A stretch of DNA of 64,000 nucleotides from Pisaster brevispinus (Eukaryota; Echinodermata; Asteroidea; Forcipulatida; Asteriidae), in assembly GCA_023634235.1 (NCBI GenBank), contig JAMKCF010000009.1, forward strand, positions 2,728,001 through 2,792,000, in the 5' to 3' direction. Below the pieces are notes generated by a model, which worked only from the letters and a program-made list of their open reading frames with translations, was not told the DNA's origin and did not search any database. Shown here piece by piece: positions 57,001 to 64,000 of this stretch; positions within the stretch are counted from its first letter, which is position 1; each line of letters starts with the position of its first letter. Both the position numbers and the translations under genes were made by a program.

Positions 57001-57349
57001 TGAATCTGTCAGTAGTCGGTATACACCCAAACTATTCCCATGGTGTTTGCCATAATATTATCTCAAAAAAGCTAATCCCTGTGTATTGTTTTTCCTTGGA
57101 ACTCAGACGTATGAGCATACATGTACAGTGTTGTGTACTCTTGATCATTGTTTCTGTCGATAAAGGGACTAAAGAGTAGCTGATATTTTATCTGGTGTTA
57201 TCTTCCAACAGGAAAGATATGACAGATCTGTCAAAGCCAAGGAAGCCAATGCCCCCGCCAGTTCATATCGGAAGTGGATAGCCCTCGCTAGCATTGGCGT
57301 AGCCACTGTCGGGGTAATATATTTCATAGTCAAGCATCGTAAACACTGA
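51048..57349 (+). CDS. SYNJ2BP: Synaptojanin-2-binding protein (outer mitochondrial membrane protein 25)
   Basis: SYNJ2BP/OMP25 is a tail-anchored PDZ protein on the mitochondrial outer membrane that tethers partners, including synaptojanin-2 and ER proteins. Four coding exons join in frame: 51048-51108, 53078-53214, 56121-56234 and 57212-57349 (450 bases, 149 residues; human 145). The PDZ domain covers about residues 12-100, with the carboxylate-binding GLGF (21-24), [25 protein letters not shown] and HQDAVNEF (77-84); His77 at the start of helix B fits a class I PDZ. The C-terminal anchor is [19 protein letters not shown] (126-144), followed by the basic tail KHRKH, as in mitochondrial tail anchors. 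Introns are 2.0, 2.9 and 1.0 kb and carry repeats. No gene close upstream shares its promoter. Confidence 0.96.
51554..51609. repeat. Perfect 22-base-pair hairpin, Penelope-like phrase nearby
   Basis: 51554-51575 and 51588-51609 are exact inverted repeats with a 12-base loop. The left arm continues upstream into GCTGACGTTTCGACCC. On the minus strand this reads GGGTCGAAACGTCAGC, a phrase I associate with Penelope-like and related elements. It lies in SYNJ2BP intron 1. No protein is coded. Confidence 0.7.
54618..54835. repeat. MITE-like element, family C, copy 3
   Basis: It contains CATTCTCCCTTAACACTGG, TTCGCTGGCCAAATGATAG, GAGGACCAGTCAAAAGC and GCTGGTCCTGCTGGCTAGTC, matching the complement of 24822-25055. 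It lies in SYNJ2BP intron 2. Confidence 0.6.
55066..55220. repeat. Dispersed family E element, copy 7
   Basis: It runs from CTGGCCTGAAATTTCATCTT to ATGTTCCAGGCCTGG and includes GGGCAAGGCCATTTTCATTT, AGCAAAGGGCATTTCC and AGGCCATGGCCTCCATG. Both ends resemble AGGCCTG, suggesting short inverted ends of a MITE of about 155 bases. It lies in SYNJ2BP intron 2. Confidence 0.7.
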
Positions 57350-59412
57350 GGCGTGTCAGTTGGACCTTTTCAAAATCAGAATCCATCTCATTCGTGATAA
57401 TTTCTTCAACGGATCAGAATGTGCAGTCAAATTTCTTGTATCTACTCTACGTATCCAACCTCTCTGTGTAAGAAAATATTTGTCGTGGAAGCACTATGTG
57501 TATACATTTATAATATGCTCCCAAAAATGGAGAGTTAAAAAGCAGTTGTATTTTAAAATGGCAGTACGATTTAAGTCAAACTTTGAGATTCATTTTAAAC
57601 ATACATTGTACATGTACAATGTACATTACATTGATACATAATTCCTCAGCTTCAACATGTGTTTCCAGTACAATTCCTTTCCAGAAAGAAAATAACAGAT
57701 TACTTAAGTTTTTTGTGACCAAGGCTTGATTTCTAACAACACAGAAGGTCATCCGCAGATGAGTTCTTGAATGAATTAGTCTTAGCCTCGCTACCATTGG
57801 GCAGCATACTTCTCGTCACTGACCCCTGGTAGAGATTTACTGACAAACAACACTGATTGGTTTTTCATAGTGACTGATTGGCGTGCACGCTTTTTACAAA
57901 CTTTTGAGCGCTTGTATGGCACTAAATACATTAGTGTGCTAAGCACGCCCGTGTCAAAATGCAAATCAAAATGTAACAGCAAGTCTTCATGTTTTTACAT
58001 GGTCACCCTAAACTGCATGACAGTTAGAAATGTCAGAAGATCAAAGAAGAATGGGAGGGAACCAGTTGCTCTATGATTTGATGCCTCTTTGCGGGCTACC
58101 ATACTTGAGCATGCCTGTAGAGCATATCAATGGCTTACCTAATTATTGTTCCATACATGTATATTACCACACTCAAATTAACCAATGCCAGGGGTTTTGA
58201 GCGAGCAGGCGAGCTGGGAAAAATGGCACGGTGAGATCAGTCACCCCTGGGAATGAGGTTGAATCAGTCTTAACCCGTGTACAAATTGGTGCTCCTTAGC
58301 AGCATCCTCAGCAACAGTCATAACCATAGCTGTATCCACAAATAAGGATACAGCCTCAGTAAACCTTTATCCATGTTATCTTGTTGCCACCATCTATGTC
58401 TTGGCCTCTATCAACCATGGCTACCGGTTTTCAATATGCCGAAAAAGGGACCTGACTATTTTCCTTTTATCCTTGATTTTGTGACATTGGTTTGACTGGG
58501 AGAGATATAAGATGGTTGCACCAAGGTTCTATTGCAAGGGAAACTGTGACATCGCAATAAAGACTGCTCGGGAGTTTCCAACGACTCATCATAATGTCAT
58601 GTGTTTTATGAGATCAAGCCAAAGTCACATGAGTTGTGCCTCCTGTTTGACAAACTCTAAACTAAGCATCCATGCACTGGAAAAAAAACACCCCGGAATA
58701 GGGGTGTTTTTATTGTATATTTTTTTTGGTAAGAAGTTGTTTTTGTAGATGGAAGAGATTTGACTGCATTTGGGATTAATGTGAACATCACCAAGAATAC
58801 TCTTTGTACTCCAGTTTTGTGTGTATTCCTTTGAAGATGTTCTGATAGTTTGAATGTACACTTTACATGTAGATGAATGTTTTAAGAAATCTTCTATAAA
58901 TGATTCTAAATCAGACATGTAAATTATTGTGGATGTTAAATTCTTTCATTTTGAACAGATTTTAAGGAGAAGTTGACTTACTTAAAAACCACATGTTTGG
59001 ATTAAGGTCAGTTAGCTTTTCAATGACTTTATTAATTGTTATGATTTACTTCATTGTACTTGTTCAAGTTGAAGGTAGTCAAACACCCAGGCACATAGAA
59101 AGGTTGACAGGTAAAGCCCAGTTCAATCAAAATTTTGATGTCACAAATTCATAACGAACTGCTCTTTTTAGTTTAAATGTGCTCATCTCCAGCAAAATAT
59201 TCCCTGTGAATATAGATATGTGACATCAGAATTTGCTTTACATTCAAATGAGGTATGAACCACTCTTTTATTGAGGTTGAAAACTTATGTTAAAATTATT
59301 AGGCTTAACCATCAAACCACCAGAATAGTACACTAATACATTTGTCTAAACACTCGTTTGCTTTAATTATTTGTTACAATTTGTGGGGTAATGACTGTTC
59401 TGGCTCCAGTGA

Positions 59413-59566
59413 CCTGGGCTCGATTTCACAAAGAGTTACGATTGATCTTAAGTGCAGATCAATCTTAATTGCTAAGCAAAGTGTGATGTCACAAAACAAA
59501 TAGCTATGTTAATACTGACAACTCATCTTAAGATGAACCTTAGTGCTTTGTGAAATCGATCCCAGG
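59413..59566. repeat. MITE, family B, copy 2
   Basis: The ends are 21-base inverted repeats with one mismatch (59413-59433 and 59546-59566), each starting CCTGGG.TCGATTTCACAA. The length is 154 bases and the interior matches the copy at 40193-40342. Confidence 0.85.
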
Positions 59567-62545
59567 TTGGAAAATGTTAATGTTTAACTTCTTGTCATGC
59601 TTGTGACATACAATCAATGTTCACATTTCTTGTAATTCTCATTTCTGTTGATATCTGCTTTATTTGTAAAGAAAGAATAAAAAAGCAATGTCGTTTTCTT
59701 GTGATTGGCCAGGGGCCTCTGGGTATCAGCTGTTATTTCACAACTATCATTACAACTCTGTATAAAAAAAATGGTTATTATGTATTGATATTTTTCAGCA
59801 ACATTTTGAGGAGGTTCACTGGGAACTTTAGCCAAGCATGTTTCAAACGAAATAAACAAGGCTATACTTTGGTTTTTGAAATGACTGTTGAACAAAGTTT
59901 TCATTCAATGAATAGATGTATGCTTTTCAGTGAAAAGGAAAGGCAAAGCTGTTGTAAACTGCTCACAAACCCAAATGACCTGATGTTACAAAGTTTGTAA
60001 TTTACTTTGGGGTTGAATTTATCCTTATGCTTTCATGTACGGGTTTGTGTTCAGAAACGTTCTGTGTGTGTTTTGGAATTATTCAGTCGAGATTCATAAT
60101 TTGAGATTCATAATTTGAGGTTTATACCAGACACTATTCTGTTGCTTTCAGTTTAAGACTTTTAAATGTACATTAAATTTAAGAACAATATGTATAAAAC
60201 CAATTAAAAGTATGTGTATACCATTGACATATGTACACATGTAAGTTAAGTCAAACTGCTGTTAGAATGTTCATAAGGGAAGGCTAAACTTTGTAGACAA
60301 ATCTTCAGTGTTTAACAGTTGGTATTTAATGTAGTTAAATCAGGGTTCATTATTGTTAAATTGGATTTTGATCTTCCTTAAGATCAGGGGTAAATGTGAC
60401 AAAACTTAGAGGCAAACCTTAGAGTATTATTTACTTAAACCCTGATGCAAGATTTACACTTGGTAACTATATACATGTTTGTTAAGTAGGATTGGACAAA
60501 TTTTGCAAGGCGAAAAAAAAAGTGTATTTAGGTTTTCAGTTAGCGCCATGTACATGAATCTCTCCTCCGAGTTGTGGTGGTGGTGATAAGGAACTGATGG
60601 GTGTAACAACTGAGCGTTTCAATCAGAATGCTTTGATCGTCTTCAGGAGAAAAGTTTGAATCTGATAATTGTTAACACTGAGGACTTTTTCAAAACCCTA
60701 CATGTACACTGTACAGCTGTACATTGCTTTTAGTCATTTTACATACATATGTATAGCAATACAGCACAATACAATTTACCAGTGAGTTAGATTACATTCA
60801 GCCATTTGAATGTTGAACAGTGTCAGTCAAATATCCTGCCTGTTCTTTTTCTTCACATTTAAAGGCTAACCGAAAACAATGCTTCCAAGTTCCATGAGTC
60901 AGTTTTAAAGGGAAGGTACATCATTGTTTTTTTGCAAAAGTACATAAACTCCATCCTCAATAAAGACGATAAAAAACAACCTGTGGAAATTCCATTTAAT
61001 TCTGTTGGCCATGTTTTCATGAAAACAAGAATGTCAGAGATTTCATACACATTGATGGCGCAGTGTGGCAGTTGAAATAAGCGACGACTTTGAGAGTACA
61101 TGTACATTCATTTCTGACAGAAATGAATGTAGTTATCTGGAGGACTTATTCAGGTGTAAAATTTAAATTAGTATGCTTTCAGATTGAAACCAACCTGGGT
61201 TTTCTAGGGGTTTTTTCTCGGGTTTTTTTTCTCATTTTTTCTTCTTCAAACTTCTTATAAAAACCAACCAGGTTCTTTGTCTTTAAAGGTAGTGTCTTAC
61301 ATTGGTTTTGTAGACTTTGAGATTCAAAATTTCTGGTGTCATTACCAAAGTGTGACCCTACCTTTAAGAGCCCTACAGAAAAAAAACTGTGTCTGATTGT
61401 CTCTCTGAACTTGACTGGTTCTATAAATAGAGTAGAGGAACCAATGACTCACTCTAGCATGCTAGGTCACATTTTATCACAGGGGGAACAGGGGGAAGCT
61501 ATCCATGTACTTCGTCCATAACCATCGGGTTCGGAATCAACATATTGCACTGTTTCGCCCTTTCAATTAGAAATCCTTGTAGAAGTCTTTGGTTATTTTA
61601 ATTGTTTTTTAACAGGCATTTTGTGCATAATTCGGACATTTTGAAGGTTTGTAAAAATCTTATAACTAGATTGTTTTGGTTTTATTTTTTTTTACATTTA
61701 ATGTTAAGTGCACATAGCTCAGACAAGAAAGTTGATAGACAAATATTTCAAAGGAAAGAAATCCTTAGAATATTGCTGCTTTTAACTGGGATTCAACCTA
61801 AAAATAAGTTAAAACTATGACAGTTTGTCGTGTGGTTTTAGAACTTAGATGGACTAGATGGGGGATAGTGGGTTTTTTTCTTTAAATGTGATGGAGATGT
61901 TTGAGAAGTAGAAATTTGATATCTGCTGTTATTGTTCTGGAAAGTTTGACAAATATTTGAAAGGACAGGTTAGGGCTTTTGCAACTCTTTTTCGGTCAAC
62001 TTTTTAGCGTAGCGAAGAGACCGTTATCATGCTGCAGCCATCTTTTTCTTACTCTTTGTAAGAACATGTTTCTACAAAAAAAGTGCCAGACTATTTGCCC
62101 ATCCAGCCTCAGTTTGGTTTATATATAGAGAGAATCAAAGATGTCTGCACAATGATGCATACTGTCGATGTGGGTATATACATGTAGATACAGAGGGTCA
62201 AGATGTTTCTTGGTGCTATAGGTCAATCACATTATCCCACATAACCTGTAGAATTTTGATTTTTCTTATACTTGCCAAACCACTTATCTTGATCTCTGGA
62301 AATCAATAAAGGATATTGCAATTATAAAGATGTGTCTTATGGTGTGTTTCTGTTTTGCTTGTTGCTCGATTGATAATTTTAATTAGTGTTGTCAGTGACT
62401 GACTTTCTGTTTTAGAGTGGGTGGGGATAGCAACTAGAATTTGCCCCTGCAATTGTGAGGTAACAGTTGATAGTATAATGGATAGTGGGGCTAGGGAATG
62501 TACTCTGAAAGGTGTTCATTTTTTATTGTCAGTTTCTGTAAGCAA

Positions 62546-62713
62546 CCAGGGCCCAATACAAAGTTGCTAAGCACAGCAAAAATATGCTTACCAGAATAAG
62601 GTTATCAGCTAAAATGCCATTTTACTTGTACACAACTGTAACTGGTATTTTGCTTAGCCGAAAAAAATTAAGCAAACATTTCTGCTTACCATTTCTTTGA
62701 AGTTGGGTCCTGG
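62546..62713. repeat. MITE-like element, family A, copy 2
   Basis: The left end is CCAGGGCCCAATACAAAG and the right end GAAGTTGGGTCCTGG. The interior contains GCTAAGCACAGCAAAAATAT, GCTTACCAGAATAAGG and ACTGGTATTTTGCTTAGC. It is about half the length of the copy at 1568-1886. Confidence 0.7.
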
Positions 62714-63312
62714 TCATTACAATGATGTAATACAGTTATTACAGATTGTCCCTAAAAAAAAAATTTGTAAATTATCTCCACCCACAACTTATTTTACTTA
62801 AGGGCAAAGATCACAGAAGAAATTAACTGATTTCATCAAAAAGCTTATCCAGTTATTAAGTTTAAATTTTCTTCTTCTAGTCTAGATTGAAAAAAATGTT
62901 ACAAAATCATTTTGGCTTGATCCATGGCTTGATCGGGTCCAGGGCGAGTTGCAGATATTTGTTATGGGTGATCTGCCAATGATCTTTAGGGCTTTGGTGC
63001 ACCAACCCCGGCCACCGCACTAACCACATCGAAGCCGGCGGAGGCTTTTGGAAGGTCCATCCACCCACAACCTTACTGATTATTAATTAAGGAGCCATTA
63101 AACTAACCCATAACATTTTGTTGGGACACAAATATTTACATGTTTTGCTATGGAATTGTTGTAAGCTTGATGACATGTCATAAAATTATGATATTATCAT
63201 TTTGTTTCCCATGTAGAATAAAGTGTAGAATAAAAGGCTCAGGGTCCATAAATGTCACAAGGTAATTTATAATTACACGTACAACATTGAAATTATCACA
63301 CAGCATGGGAGA

Positions 63313-63841
63313 ATGTTGTCATTTTTATTAGTAATAATACCATCTTATAGTTCAATATGCCTAACTGGGGTTTTTATTCCACAAGAGGATGTTATATCCT
63401 TTCCGCAACTGAACGAGTGGTGGCAGTATTCATCAAAACTTGACTTGTATTTGCGGCAAGAAAGCGACAAGGTCTTGGTGGTCAAACTTGGATCACAAGA
63501 CGTAATTTAATCCACTTTGGCGATGGAAAAATTAGCAGAGCGATTGAAGATTGTACCATGGAGGCAGAAACAGTGGAGCACGTCATGTGGTAGCCTTTGG
63601 AAGTTTTTCACTGCCGTCTGTCGGTTTGGTCATCATGGTTTGGTCAACCCTTCCTCCATGGGTCAACCCTTGCTGTGATGGTCAACACAACATGTCGTGT
63701 GTACGTACCGGACGGACCGAATGTCGATCCCACCAGGTTTCAAACTCTTCGTTTCTCCTGAGCGGTGGAACTGCAGCCGAGACCGAGTGCTTCGTGAAAT
63801 TCATTGAGATGGAGCTAGGCTGCATAAAGGTATTTGAGTAG
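63313..63841 (+). other. Unidentified coding-like segment, possible exon(s)
   Basis: The stretch is less AT-rich than its surroundings and has open frames on both strands. Plus strand: 63313-63510 (65 codons, containing PQLNEWWQYSSKLDLYLRQE) and 63551-63841 (96 codons, Cys-rich), the latter with a possible donor at AAG|GTATTT. Minus strand: a frame with acceptor TTTATGCAG near 63823 and donor CCG|GTACGT, reading MNFTKHSVSAAVPPLRR then NEEFETWWDRHS. I recognise none of these and cannot choose between strands. It may be the edge of the next gene, which would continue outside the window, or chance. Confidence 0.2.
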
Positions 63842-64000
63842 TGTGTTCATCCTTTCTCCGGCCATTGTTTATTTATTTAAAAGCTTTTACTTTTTGGGAC
63901 ATCGTCATCATTAATAAATTGTATCATAATACCGTCAACACCGTTGAAGCAAAGTAAGTAGACCCCAGCAGAACTAATTAAGATATTGCCTACTATAATT

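Larger units (their letters stand above)
57350..64000. other. Right flank: SYNJ2BP 3' UTR and unassigned DNA
   Basis: No gene is recognised. AATAAA occurs at about 62305-62310 and earlier at 59675; either could end SYNJ2BP. Palindromes such as ATTGTACATGTACAAT (about 57605) occur. One family B MITE (59413-59566), one family A element (62546-62713) and a Penelope-like phrase (60615-60646) lie here. The segment 63350-63840 is more coding-like in composition; see the separate entry. Confidence 0.5.

Noticed and set aside
59617..60000. 127-codon ORF past SYNJ2BP
   Set aside because: AT-rich, low-complexity translation without motifs or splice context; expected by chance in a UTR or intergenic region.
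57350..64000. COX16, which neighbours SYNJ2BP in human
   Set aside because: I looked for its short conserved motifs in this flank and did not find them on either strand.

Overview
The window is nuclear DNA from an animal with small exons, introns of 0.3-11 kb, GT-AG splice sites and many short decayed transposons. The predicted proteins are close to vertebrate orthologues in length and motifs. The repeats (a tRNA-headed SINE, LINE tails, many hairpin MITEs, abundant TACATGTA palindromes) look like a marine invertebrate deuterostome, most likely an echinoderm and perhaps a sea star. That placement rests on repeat style and protein similarity recalled from memory, not on a search.

Seven protein-coding genes can be assembled exon by exon, and every junction keeps the reading frame. 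Left to right they are POLR2I (minus, 2295-4224, RNA polymerase II subunit RPB9), ZFYVE21 (plus, 4550-23229, FYVE-domain endosomal/adhesion protein), CRLS1 (minus, 28130-31986, cardiolipin synthase), GNPNAT1 (plus, 34493-37899, glucosamine-6-phosphate N-acetyltransferase), NDUFAF1 (minus, 41235-43564, complex I assembly factor CIA30), CHP1 (plus, 44325-48248, calcineurin-B-homologous EF-hand protein) and SYNJ2BP/OMP25 (plus, 51048-57349, tail-anchored mitochondrial PDZ protein). Most exons are shorter than 200 bases and do not appear as long ORFs; almost all other ORFs of 60-160 codons are chance or transposon-derived.

The first six genes form three consecutive head-to-head pairs: POLR2I/ZFYVE21 (325 bases between start codons), CRLS1/GNPNAT1 (about 2.5 kb) and NDUFAF1/CHP1 (760 bases). 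Shared promoters are likely, at least for the two tight pairs. Three products are mitochondrial (CRLS1, NDUFAF1, SYNJ2BP), but nothing shows a common pathway. From general knowledge, human ZFYVE21, GNPNAT1 and SYNJ2BP lie on chromosome 14q and CHP1 and NDUFAF1 are near neighbours on 15q15, so the block looks like part of an ancient bilaterian linkage group.

The rest is intron, UTR and repeats. ZFYVE21 intron 1 (11 kb) holds a Harbinger-type MITE, a Helitron-like element packed with palindromic CRE and ETS motifs, and a 1-kb-class set of dispersed repeats. ZFYVE21 intron 3 holds a transposon nested in a SINE followed directly by a LINE tail. Several MITE families occur more than once within the window. 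CHP1 intron 1 carries a foldback-like element. The last 6.6 kb has no gene that I can recognise. I found no CRISPR array, bacterial operon or obviously new multi-gene system; the most unusual points are the divergent-pair architecture, the Helitron-like element, the ambiguous GC-AG/GT-AG intron in GNPNAT1, and a Glu-to-Asn change in the fourth EF-hand of CHP1.
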